Made by a program: the position numbers and the translations under genes. Of a DNA stretch of 64,000 bases, positions 29,602-38,500 are shown piece after piece. The notes beneath the pieces were generated by a model. That model worked only from the letters and a program-made list of their open reading frames with translations, was not told the DNA's origin and did not search any database. Each line of letters starts with the position of its first letter. Position 1 is the first letter of the stretch. Source of the DNA: Chloroflexota bacterium (GTDB taxonomy: Bacteria; Chloroflexota; Dehalococcoidia; Bin125). Location: contig VXQT01000027.1 in the NCBI GenBank assembly GCA_009838915.1, positions 62,001 through 126,000 on the forward strand. The letters are read 5' to 3'.

Positions 29602-29660
29602 ACGCCACCTGAACGCTTTTAGAACGTTTGCTTGACATTACCGGTCGAGCGGGTTAGCGT
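29588..29660 (+). promoter_or_regulatory. recA promoter with phased upstream repeats
   Basis: GAAC at 29589, 29600, 29611, 29622 (exact 11-bp spacing), then TTGACA (29632-29637), 17-nt spacer, TAGCGT (29655-29660). Confidence 0.5.
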
Positions 29661-29724
29661 GCGCAGCACAGACGTTCGCACACATCCAACCAGCGCCGCG
29701 AACGATCTGGAGGGAGCGCATATT

Positions 29725-30936
29725 ATGACGAGTACCACGACCGTTGACCGCGACACCTCGCTCGCACTGGGAACCGACACGCAGGATCCCGCACAGGAGC
29801 CATTGTCCATGACCACTACCAACGAACCGCCGCCCGCTGTCGAAGACCTGCTGGGAGACATGGAGCGCCGCTTCGGCGAGGGCGCGCTGATGCGCCTCGG
29901 CGACGCCGGCTCCAGATTGAACGTGGACGGCATCCCGACGGGCGCGCTGTCGCTCGATGTGGCGTTGGGTATCGGCGGCCTGCCGCGCGGACGAATCGTC
30001 GAGATCTACGGTCCCGAATCGGCCGGCAAGTCGACGGTTGCGCAGCACGTGATCGCCGAGGCGCAGCGGCTGGGCGGCCAGGCCGCGTACATCGATGTCG
30101 AGCATGCACTCGACCCCGAGTTCGCCGGTCGCCTGGGCATCGACACCTCGCAGCTCCTGATCGCACAGCCCGACACGGGCGAACAGGCCCTGGAAATCGC
30201 CGAAGCGCTGGTGCGCAGCAATGCGATTGATGTCGTGGTCGTCGACTCCGTCGCAGCGCTTGTCCCGCGCGCCGAGATCGAGGGCGAGATGGGCGACGTG
30301 CAGGTCGGCCTGCAGGCGCGGCTGATGTCGCAGGCACTGCGCAAGCTGACCGGCGTCGTCTCGCGCTCCAAGACCGTGCTGATTTTCATCAACCAACTCC
30401 GCGAGAAGGTCGGCATCGTCTTCGGCAATCCCGAAACCACACCCGGCGGCCGCGCACTCAAGTTCTACTCCTCGGTTCGCATCGAACTGCGCCGCGCAGA
30501 GACATTGAAGGACGGTCAGCTCGTGATCGGCTCAAGGGTCAAGGCCAAGGTCGTCAAGAACAAGGTTGCGCCGCCGTTCCGCACGGCCGAGTTCGATCTG
30601 ATGTTCACCGCCGACGAATACGGCATTTCGAAGACCGGCTGCCTGATCGATCTCGGCGCGGAACCCGCCCCCGGGGCGCCGACCGGCTCGCCGACTGTGA
30701 TCAAGAAGCAGGGTTCGTTCTATTCGTACGGCGAAACCCGGCTGGGACAGGGCCGCGAGCGGACCAAGGCATTCCTCCGCGAGCATTCCGATGTTGCGGT
30801 CGAGATCGAGGATCGCATCCGCGAAGAGCGCGGACTGCGCGGCCCAACGATGTTGACGCCCGAGGAAGGCGTCGGAGCCGCCGAGCCAATTGCCAAGCCT
30901 CCGCCGAAGAAGAAAGCTCGCGCACGGGCAAGCTGA
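29725..30936 (+). CDS. recA: Recombinase RecA
   Basis: [82 protein letters not shown]. Start at 29725 or 29809. Confidence 0.97.
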   Translation: MTSTTTVDRDTSLALGTDTQDPAQEPLSMTTTNEPPPAVEDLLGDMERRFGEGALMRLGDAGSRLNVDGIPTGALSLDVALGIGGLPRGRIVEIYGPESAGKSTVAQHVIAEAQRLGGQAAYIDVEHALDPEFAGRLGIDTSQLLIAQPDTGEQALEIAEALVRSNAIDVVVVDSVAALVPRAEIEGEMGDVQVGLQARLMSQALRKLTGVVSRSKTVLIFINQLREKVGIVFGNPETTPGGRALKFYSSVRIELRRAETLKDGQLVIGSRVKAKVVKNKVAPPFRTAEFDLMFTADEYGISKTGCLIDLGAEPAPGAPTGSPTVIKKQGSFYSYGETRLGQGRERTKAFLREHSDVAVEIEDRIREERGLRGPTMLTPEEGVGAAEPIAKPPPKKKARARAS

Positions 30937-30979
30937 CGTGGACCGCCTCAACCGATCCGAAGCCGTGGACGCTTGAGCC

Positions 30980-31471
30980 ATGCCCGTCGTCATCTCCGTC
31001 CAATCCAGAGGAGCGGTGTCCGTCGTCGAGTTCGACGACGGCGCCTCGCTCCGCTGCACGCGTGAGTTTGTCCGCCGCTCGAATCTGCAACGCGGCCAGG
31101 ACATCGACGACATCTTCGTCGAACGCCTTCGGGAAACGGCCTCGCCCGAACTCGCTCGGTCCGAGGCCCAGCGGCTCAATCGACGGCAGCGCTACAGTCG
31201 CCGCCAGATATGCAGCAAGCTGCGTGATGTCGGCATCGGCGCAGAAGCCGCCAATCTCGCGCTGGACGAACTCGAGTCACTGGGTGAGCTCGACGACCGA
31301 ATCGTGGCGCGGGACATTGCTCGCAAGGGTCTACGCCAGTTGATCAGCCGCGATCCCTCTCTCTCCGAGGTCGGATTCCGCACGGCGCAGACCCGCCGGT
31401 TGCTTATGCGCGGGTTCACCCCAGGCGCTGCCGCCGAGGCCTGTCAACAGGTGTGGATGGAAGTGCAATAG
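30980..31471 (+). CDS. recX: Regulatory protein RecX
   Basis: RRQRYSRRQICSKLRDVGIGAEAANLALDELESLGELDDR, position directly after recA. Confidence 0.85.
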   Translation: MPVVISVQSRGAVSVVEFDDGASLRCTREFVRRSNLQRGQDIDDIFVERLRETASPELARSEAQRLNRRQRYSRRQICSKLRDVGIGAEAANLALDELESLGELDDRIVARDIARKGLRQLISRDPSLSEVGFRTAQTRRLLMRGFTPGAAAEACQQVWMEVQ

Positions 31472-31629
31472 CCACTACTGGCGCCGAATTGTTAACGGTC
31501 CTACACTGATTTAGACCGAACCCCGGGCCGCCCAAGCTGACCACCAGTCGGACGAGGGCGGCGCTGAGCACGCATCCGAAATGACCGGCAACGGCATGAC
31601 AATGCCAGTTCAACTGAGTCGAGGACACT

Positions 31630-33120
31630 ATGTGGGGAGCCCTGATGAGGCTCCTGCGCGGCGGGCCCGATCCGCGGATCGAGGCTTCGCTGGAAGCCGA
31701 ACGCATCCTTCAGCAGGCCCGAGACCGGGCCGATCGCGAGGCGGGTGAGCGGCTACAACAGGCGCAGGAGCAGGCCAGAACCGAACGCGACGAAATCCTG
31801 GCCGACGTGCGCGGCGCGCGCGACGACCTGCAGCGAGCAGTTGACCGACTGGACCGACGCGAGTCGTCGCTGGATGATCGCGCCCGCTCGCTGGAAGAGC
31901 GGGACGACAAGCTGAATCAGGATCGTCAGCGCCTGGAAAACCGAAACGCCCAACTCGATGAGCGCGAGGCGGAGCACGACCGGCGTCTCGAGGAGATCTC
32001 CAGCTTCACGCGCGACGAGGCCCGCACCGTGCTCTTCGAGCAGGTCGAACAGGAAATCTCGGACGAAGCAGGCCGCATGGTTCGCGAAGCGGAGCAGAAG
32101 GCCAAGGACGACGCCGACGCGAGAGCCCGCAAGATCGTGGCCACCGCGATCCAGCGGGTCGCCTCCGAAGTCACGACCGAGTCGACCGTCTCAATCGTGC
32201 AGATCCCGTCGGACGAGATGAAGGGGCGGATCATCGGCCGCGAGGGGCGCAATATCCGCGCCCTAGAGTCGGCGCTCGGCTGCGACCTGATCATCGACGA
32301 CACGCCCGACGTGGTTACCGTGTCCGGCTTCGACCCGGTACGCCGCGAGATTGGCCGGCTGTCACTCAGTCGTCTGGTTGCCGACGGTCGGATTCATCCC
32401 ACGCGGATCGAAGAGACCGTCGCCAAGGCTCAGCGCGATGTCGAACGGATCATCCGCGAGTCGGGCGACGAGGCGGCGATCGAGGCTCACTGCAGCGGAT
32501 TGCCCCGCGAGATGCTCGACATCTTCGGGCGACTGCGCTTCCGCACCAGTTACGGACAGAACCAGCTCCGCCACGCGGTCGAGACCGCGCACATCGGTGC
32601 GATGATCGCGCAGGAGCTGCACGCCGACGTCGAGGTCACACGGCGCGGCTCGTTGCTGCACGACGTCGGCAAGGCGATTGACCACGAGGTCGAAGGCACG
32701 CACGCGATCATCGGCGGCGACCTCGCGCGTCGGTTCAAGATGTCCGAAGAAATCGCCCACTGCATCGAGGCGCACCACGACGAAGTTGAACTGCGCACGG
32801 TCGAGGCAATCATTGTGCAGATGGCCGACGCGATCTCCGGCGGTCGGCCCGGCGCCCGGCGCGAGTCGGTGGAGCGCTACATCGAGCGCCTGCGCGCGAT
32901 GGAGGACATCGCCACCTCATTCGAGGGCGTCGGCCAGGCGTATGCAATCCAGGCCGGCCGCGAGGTGCGGGTCGTGGTCGACCCGCGCGAGGTCGACGAT
33001 CTCGGCGCCATGCGGCTGGCGCGCGACATCTCGAAGCAGATCGAGGAGTCGCTCCAGTACCCCGGCCAGATCCGCGTGACCGTCCTGCGCGAGACCCGCG
33101 CTGCGGAGTACGCACGCTAG
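31630..33120 (+). CDS. rny: Ribonuclease Y
   Basis: Coiled coil, KH domain (MKGRIIGREGRNIRALESALGCDLIIDDTPDVVTVSGFDPVRRE), HD domain (GSLLHDVGKAID). Confidence 0.95.
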   Translation: MWGALMRLLRGGPDPRIEASLEAERILQQARDRADREAGERLQQAQEQARTERDEILADVRGARDDLQRAVDRLDRRESSLDDRARSLEERDDKLNQDRQRLENRNAQLDEREAEHDRRLEEISSFTRDEARTVLFEQVEQEISDEAGRMVREAEQKAKDDADARARKIVATAIQRVASEVTTESTVSIVQIPSDEMKGRIIGREGRNIRALESALGCDLIIDDTPDVVTVSGFDPVRREIGRLSLSRLVADGRIHPTRIEETVAKAQRDVERIIRESGDEAAIEAHCSGLPREMLDIFGRLRFRTSYGQNQLRHAVETAHIGAMIAQELHADVEVTRRGSLLHDVGKAIDHEVEGTHAIIGGDLARRFKMSEEIAHCIEAHHDEVELRTVEAIIVQMADAISGGRPGARRESVERYIERLRAMEDIATSFEGVGQAYAIQAGREVRVVVDPREVDDLGAMRLARDISKQIEESLQYPGQIRVTVLRETRAAEYAR

Positions 33121-33134
33121 CCAGCGAGGGCCGC

Positions 33135-33971
33135 ATGGCCAGGCTCGACCTGCACATGCACAGCACCTGTTCGGATGGCCGACACCCGCCGGGGTGGGTC
33201 ATACGGCAGGCCGCCAGTAACGGCGCCGAACTGGTCGCCCTCACCGACCACGACACCCTTGCCGGCGTCGAGGAGGCGCGCCAGGTGGGCGGGCCGCTGG
33301 GCGTCACGGTCGTTGCCGGCGTGGAGATGAGCGTCATTCACGATCCACTCGGTGAGCTGCACGTCCTTGGCTATCTGCCGGCCCGAGACGACCTTGCCGA
33401 CCTGGAACTTCAACTCTCGGAGTACCGAGACGAGCGCCTGGGGCGCGCTCGGCGCACGCTCGACCTGCTTCGAGACCTTGGCGCGCCAATCGAAGAGGAC
33501 GCCGTCGTTCGGCACGCAGACGGCGGCGTCGTCGGCCGTCCTCACATCGCCCGGGCGCTCGTCGACGCGGGCCATGTCGAGTCCGTGCAGGAGGCCTTCG
33601 ACCGCTACCTCCGAAATGGCGGACCTGCCTTCGTCCAGCGCTCGGTGCTGGGTATGGAGGAGTCGATTGCGCTGATTCACGACTGCGGAGGGATCGCCTC
33701 GCTCGCACATCCGACGCGGTATCGCGAAACTGAAGCTTCCATCGAGTCGTTTGCGGCCGCCGGCGGCGACGCAGTCGAGCTCTACTACCGCAACGACCCG
33801 CCGGATGTCGTCGCGAGCGGCAAACGGCTGGCGAGTCGGCTTGGCCTTGCTGCGACAGGGGGCTCCGATTTCCATGGCATCCACACCGACGAGATGCCGC
33901 CCGCGACGGTGCCGATACCCGACCATTCCGCTGACCGACTCATCGACCTGTTGAAGGACCTCGCCATATGA
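33135..33971 (+). CDS. PHP-domain phosphoesterase
   Basis: [40 protein letters not shown]. Confidence 0.88.
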   Translation: MARLDLHMHSTCSDGRHPPGWVIRQAASNGAELVALTDHDTLAGVEEARQVGGPLGVTVVAGVEMSVIHDPLGELHVLGYLPARDDLADLELQLSEYRDERLGRARRTLDLLRDLGAPIEEDAVVRHADGGVVGRPHIARALVDAGHVESVQEAFDRYLRNGGPAFVQRSVLGMEESIALIHDCGGIASLAHPTRYRETEASIESFAAAGGDAVELYYRNDPPDVVASGKRLASRLGLAATGGSDFHGIHTDEMPPATVPIPDHSADRLIDLLKDLAI

Positions 33972-34435
33972 CCAGTTCAGCAGATCTGCAGTTACCGCTC
34001 GATGTCCGCGCCATTCAGGGGATCATCCCGCACCGATTCCCGATCCTGTTGCTGGACCGGATTGTCGAGCTCGACCCGGGCAAGCGCGCCGTCGGACTGA
34101 AGAACGTGTCAACCAACGAGTGGTTCTTTGAGGGCCACTTCCCCGGCAATCCGATCATGCCGGGTGTGCTGATCGTCGAAGCGCTGGCGCAGACCGGCGC
34201 AGTGGCAGCGCTCTCGGCGGATGAGTTCCAGGGTAAACTCGGCCTGTTCGCCGGCATCGACGGCGTCCGTTTCCGCCGCCAGGTGGTTCCTGGTGACCAG
34301 CTTCGCCTCGAGGTCGAAATGGAGCGCCTGCGTCGAGGCATCGGCCGCGCCAACGCGGTCGCATCAGTCGATGGCGAAACGGCCGCCGAGGGTCGGTTGA
34401 CATTCGCTCTGGTTGATCCACCGAACGGCGCGTAA
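33968..34435 (+). CDS. fabZ: 3-hydroxyacyl-ACP dehydratase FabZ
   Basis: [57 protein letters not shown]. Confidence 0.95.
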   Translation: MTSSADLQLPLDVRAIQGIIPHRFPILLLDRIVELDPGKRAVGLKNVSTNEWFFEGHFPGNPIMPGVLIVEALAQTGAVAALSADEFQGKLGLFAGIDGVRFRRQVVPGDQLRLEVEMERLRRGIGRANAVASVDGETAAEGRLTFALVDPPNGA

Positions 34436-34455
34436 TGCCGGGTTGTGAGGTCGCG

Positions 34456-34827
34456 CTACAGCGTGATTGCAGCCCACAGACCCAGGACGAGCCCAACACT
34501 GACAACCGTAGTGATCGCGACCCAACGCAGGTCGCCGCGGACGTAGTGGAAGTCGTGCATCGCGGCGGCGGCTCGCGCCCGGCGGTCGCGGCGCTCGTGC
34601 GCGCCCGATGCGCCGCCTCGAGGTCCACCGGCCTGTCGCTCTTCGGCAATCCGGGCGGGTTGCTGGACATTGCCGCTCAACGATGCGCCCGCAGGCGCCT
34701 GGGCCGCTCCCGCCTGGGCGGTCGGCAATCGATCCTCACGCGCCCGCCGTCCTCGCCGACCCTGCGGCCGCGCCGCCTGCTGGGAGCGGTTGGACCCGCC
34801 TCTGCCTCGTCGCGAACCGCGTGCCAT
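34456..34827 (-). CDS. Hypothetical basic protein with C-terminal TM
   Basis: Arg/Ala-rich N-terminus then WVAITTVVSVGLVLGLWAAITL; weak coding evidence only. Confidence 0.4.
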   Translation of the reverse strand: MARGSRRGRGGSNRSQQAARPQGRRGRRAREDRLPTAQAGAAQAPAGASLSGNVQQPARIAEERQAGGPRGGASGAHERRDRRARAAAAMHDFHYVRGDLRWVAITTVVSVGLVLGLWAAITL

Positions 34828-34903
34828 CTGCAACCTCCGACGCTTGCCACTCACCCTACGTCGTGTTGCCGTACTCCGCCAGTGGGCGTACAGTGAGGCC
34901 TAC

Positions 34904-34980
34904 GGCCCCGTGGTGTAGCGGCCTAACACGCCACCCTGTCAAGGTGGAGATCGGCGGTTCGAATCCGCTCGGGGTCGCCA
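34904..34980 (+). tRNA. tRNA-Asp (anticodon GTC), CCA encoded
   Basis: GGCCCCG...CCTGTCAAG...GGTTCGAATCC...CGGGGTC-G-CCA cloverleaf. Confidence 0.95.
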
Positions 34981-35005
34981 TCTGCTCCTTGTCTCCCTGA
35001 ATCGC

Positions 35006-38000
35006 TTACCAGGTATCGACATATGGGCGTTTCTTGCCCGTGCGATGCGGCGTGGGCGGGAGGCGATTGAGGCCGTTGACGATCCAGGTTCTCGTTTCGG
35101 CAGGATCGATCACGTCGTCGAGCCCGCCGCCGGCCGCGGCGTTGACGGCCTTGGCATTGCGGTAGGCGCGGTCAACCATTCTCTCGTAGGTCTCGATCCG
35201 CTCTTCCGAGTCCTCGATTGCGATCAGCTCCTTGCGGTAACCAAGCTTGACCGAGCCTTCGATGTTCATCCCCGCAAACTCCGCCGTGGGCCAGGCGACG
35301 GTGAAGAAGCCGACCAGTGCGCTCGCCCCGCACATCGCCTGAACCCCGAGTCCGTATGCCTTGCGCACCACGACGCCGAACAGCGGCACGCTGAGGTTGG
35401 CGCCGGTGTTGAACATCCGCGCGCAGTGGCGGACCAGCGCCGTCGCCTCGACATCGGGTCCAACCATCATGCCGGGACAATCCATCAGGCTGAGCACGGG
35501 GATGTCGAACGCGTCGCAGAGCTGGAGGAAGCGTGCGCCCTTGTCCGAGCCATCGGAGTCAATGGCGCCGGCCAGATGATGCGGGTTGTTGGCAATCACG
35601 CCTATCGGGTGACCCTCAACGCGGATGAACGCCGTGATGATCCCGATGCCGAACTTCTCGCGGATTTCCAGCACCGAGCCCTCGTCGGCGATCGTGTCGA
35701 TGATCTCGCGCATGTCGTACAGCCGCAGCCGATTCTCGGGCACGATGTGCCGCAGACGGCGCTGGTCGGGCGCAGTCCAATCCGAGACAGGACCCTGGAA
35801 GTAGCTCAGGTACTTCTTGGCGACCTCGGTCGCTTCGTCTTCGTCTTTGCAAAGGATGTCGACCACGCCGTTGGGCACCTGGAACGACATCGGTCCGACT
35901 TCCTCGGGCGTGTAGATGCCAAGTCCGCCGCCCTCGATCATGGCGGGGCCGCCCATGGCGACGGTCGAACCCTCGGTGGCGATGATCACGTCGCAGCAGG
36001 CGAGCAACGCCGTGTTGCCGGCGAAGCAACGCCCGTTGGTCACGCCGACCAGCGGCACGAGGCCCGACAGCTTCGAGAACTGAGTGAAGGTATAGGTGTC
36101 GAAGGCGACGCCGGGGCCGGTGCGGTCGTCGCCCGGCCGTCCGCCGCCGCCTTCGGTGTAGAAGACGATCGGGAACTGGAAGCGTCGCGCCATCTCAAAC
36201 ATGCGGTCCTGCTTGTAGTGATTGCGACCACCCTGCGTGCCGGCGAGCACCGTGTAGTCGTAGTGGACCACAATCGCGCGGGCCGCCTGTTCGTCGAACA
36301 GGTCACCGTTGATCGTTGCCGTCCCCGCGATCAGGCCGTCCGCAGGCGTGTTCTCACGAAGCTGCTCATCGGTGTTTCGCTGATGCTGGCGCGCCACGAT
36401 TAGCGGCCAGTACTCCTGGAATGAACCGGGATCGACCAGCTGCTCGATGTTCTCGCGCGGCATCCGGTAGCCGCGCCCGCGCCGCTTGGTCACCGCCTCG
36501 GGACGGTGTTCGTCCAGCGTGTAAGCATGGCGCTCGTAGTTTTCCTGCAGGTCGGGACGGATAAAGTCGGGGTCGATCAACTCGCCGCCGCCGATCGCTT
36601 CGACCGAGACTTCGGCCTCGAGGATGAAGACAAGCGGAAAGCCCTCGCGGATCACGTCCCCGACGGAACAGGCAATGCTCTGGATCAAGCCGTCGCGGTC
36701 GGCCTGGATCACGTGCTCCATCTTCATCGCCTCCATGGCGACGAGATCTTGACCGGCTCGCACCTCCTGGCCCTCCTCGACCATGATCGAGACGATCGTG
36801 CCCTGGATCGGAGCGGGTAGACCGATCGAACCGTCGGGTCCGCTCAAGTCGGGCGCGTCCTCTTCGATCACCTCTACCGACTGCTCCCGCTTGACGCGTT
36901 GATCGTGCTCGAACAGGGCCAGGGGATCGCGAGAGTCAACCCGCGCCCCGGCGAAGCCGGAGTCGGCCGCGGGCGCTTCGGTTCGTAGATAGCGGACCCG
37001 TTCGGCGCCAGTATCCGCAGTCAGTTCGGACATTCGATCGTCGACCCAGCGCGTGTGCACATTGCCACTCGCGAGATCGTCGTGTCGCAGCACGTTGCCG
37101 AGGAAGGGAATATTGGTTGCGACCCCTTCGATGCGGAACTCGGACAGGGCGCGCAGGGTGCGAGTCACGGCGTCGGCGAAGTCCGGAGAGGTCGAGTGTG
37201 CGATCACCTTGGCCAACAGCGAATCGAACGCGGACGATGTCTGGTAGCCCACGTATCCGAACCCGTCGGTGCGCACACCCGGCCCTGATGGCGCCTCGTA
37301 CGCCTTGAGGGTCCCGGAGGCCGGCCTGACCGAACCATCGGGGCCCAGGGTTTCCATGTTTACCCGAGTCTGGATGGCGTAGCCGCGAGGCCGCAGCCAG
37401 GACGGATTGTCCAGACCCAGCTCGGCAATCGTGGAACCCTGCGCGGTGCGCAGTTGCGACTGGACCAGGTCGACGCCGGTGACTTGCTCGGTCACGGTGT
37501 GCTCGACCTGCAGCCGCGCGTTGGCTTCGAGGAAGTAGAAGCGGTCGCCTGAATCGTCCGAGGCGTCGAGCAGGAACTCGAAGGTTCCGAGCGAGGAGTA
37601 ACCGACATCACGGGCGATCCGCACTGCCGCCTCGACGATCGCGTCACGCGTATCCGGTTGCAGATGCGGCGCCGGAGCGATCTCGACGACTTTCTGGAAG
37701 CGCCGCTGGACTGAGCATTCACGTTCCCAGAGATGCGTGACACCACCGTGCAGGTCGCCGATGATCTGCACCTCGATGTGTCGAGCGCGAGGAACGAGTT
37801 GCTCGACGTAGAGCGCGCCCGATCCGAAGGCCATGCTGGCTTCGGACTCGCAGCGTTCCCAGGCGGCTTCCAGTTCTTCGAAGGCTTGCACTGCCCGGGA
37901 TCCGCGACCGCCGCCCCCGGCTACCGCCTTGAGCATGAGCGCAGAGCCCTCTTCCAGCGACTCAAAGAACTCCGCCGCTTGTTCGAGCGTGACCGCCTCG

Positions 38001-38416
38001 TCCGAGCCTTCGATCACCGCGACGCCCGCCTCGCGAGCTGCCTGCCGCGCGCGCACCTTGTCACCGAACAGGTCGAGCAGATGGGGCGTCGGGCCAACGA
38101 AAGTGATACCGGCATCGCGGCAGGCCCGGGCGAATTCGGCCGACTCTGCCAGGAATCCGTAGCCGGGGTGGACCGCGTCGCAACCGGCAGCCTGAGCCGC
38201 GGCAATCAGTCCGTCAATGTTGAGATAGGCCGGAACGCCGTGACCGTCCAGCGCGACCGCCTCATCGGCCACGTGGACATGGAGTGAACGGGCGTCGTCG
38301 TGCGAGTAGACGGCGACCGTGCCGATACCCAGGTCCGAGGCCGCGCGAGTGACACGAATCGCAATCTCGCCGCGATTGGCAATCAATAGCTTGGACACAG
38401 TTCCCTTGGGCGGCAT
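35006..38416 (-). CDS. Single-chain biotin-dependent acyl-CoA carboxylase (BC-BCCP-CT fusion)
   Basis: N-term biotin carboxylase (LLIANRGEIAIRV, HPGYGFLAE), EAMKMEH biotinylation site, C-term carboxyltransferase (GGRNHYKQDRMFEMARRFQFPIVFYTEGGGGRPGDD). Confidence 0.9.
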   Translation of the reverse strand: MPPKGTVSKLLIANRGEIAIRVTRAASDLGIGTVAVYSHDDARSLHVHVADEAVALDGHGVPAYLNIDGLIAAAQAAGCDAVHPGYGFLAESAEFARACRDAGITFVGPTPHLLDLFGDKVRARQAAREAGVAVIEGSDEAVTLEQAAEFFESLEEGSALMLKAVAGGGGRGSRAVQAFEELEAAWERCESEASMAFGSGALYVEQLVPRARHIEVQIIGDLHGGVTHLWERECSVQRRFQKVVEIAPAPHLQPDTRDAIVEAAVRIARDVGYSSLGTFEFLLDASDDSGDRFYFLEANARLQVEHTVTEQVTGVDLVQSQLRTAQGSTIAELGLDNPSWLRPRGYAIQTRVNMETLGPDGSVRPASGTLKAYEAPSGPGVRTDGFGYVGYQTSSAFDSLLAKVIAHSTSPDFADAVTRTLRALSEFRIEGVATNIPFLGNVLRHDDLASGNVHTRWVDDRMSELTADTGAERVRYLRTEAPAADSGFAGARVDSRDPLALFEHDQRVKREQSVEVIEEDAPDLSGPDGSIGLPAPIQGTIVSIMVEEGQEVRAGQDLVAMEAMKMEHVIQADRDGLIQSIACSVGDVIREGFPLVFILEAEVSVEAIGGGELIDPDFIRPDLQENYERHAYTLDEHRPEAVTKRRGRGYRMPRENIEQLVDPGSFQEYWPLIVARQHQRNTDEQLRENTPADGLIAGTATINGDLFDEQAARAIVVHYDYTVLAGTQGGRNHYKQDRMFEMARRFQFPIVFYTEGGGGRPGDDRTGPGVAFDTYTFTQFSKLSGLVPLVGVTNGRCFAGNTALLACCDVIIATEGSTVAMGGPAMIEGGGLGIYTPEEVGPMSFQVPNGVVDILCKDEDEATEVAKKYLSYFQGPVSDWTAPDQRRLRHIVPENRLRLYDMREIIDTIADEGSVLEIREKFGIGIITAFIRVEGHPIGVIANNPHHLAGAIDSDGSDKGARFLQLCDAFDIPVLSLMDCPGMMVGPDVEATALVRHCARMFNTGANLSVPLFGVVVRKAYGLGVQAMCGASALVGFFTVAWPTAEFAGMNIEGSVKLGYRKELIAIEDSEERIETYERMVDRAYRNAKAVNAAAGGGLDDVIDPAETRTWIVNGLNRLPPTPHRTGKKRPYVDTW

Positions 38417-38500
38417 GAGGTCACTCCGGTCTCAGGCAGGGCAGCTCAGACACAACACGACAACTTGTGCCAAGATATCAGCGCCGCATCCGCCCCCTGG

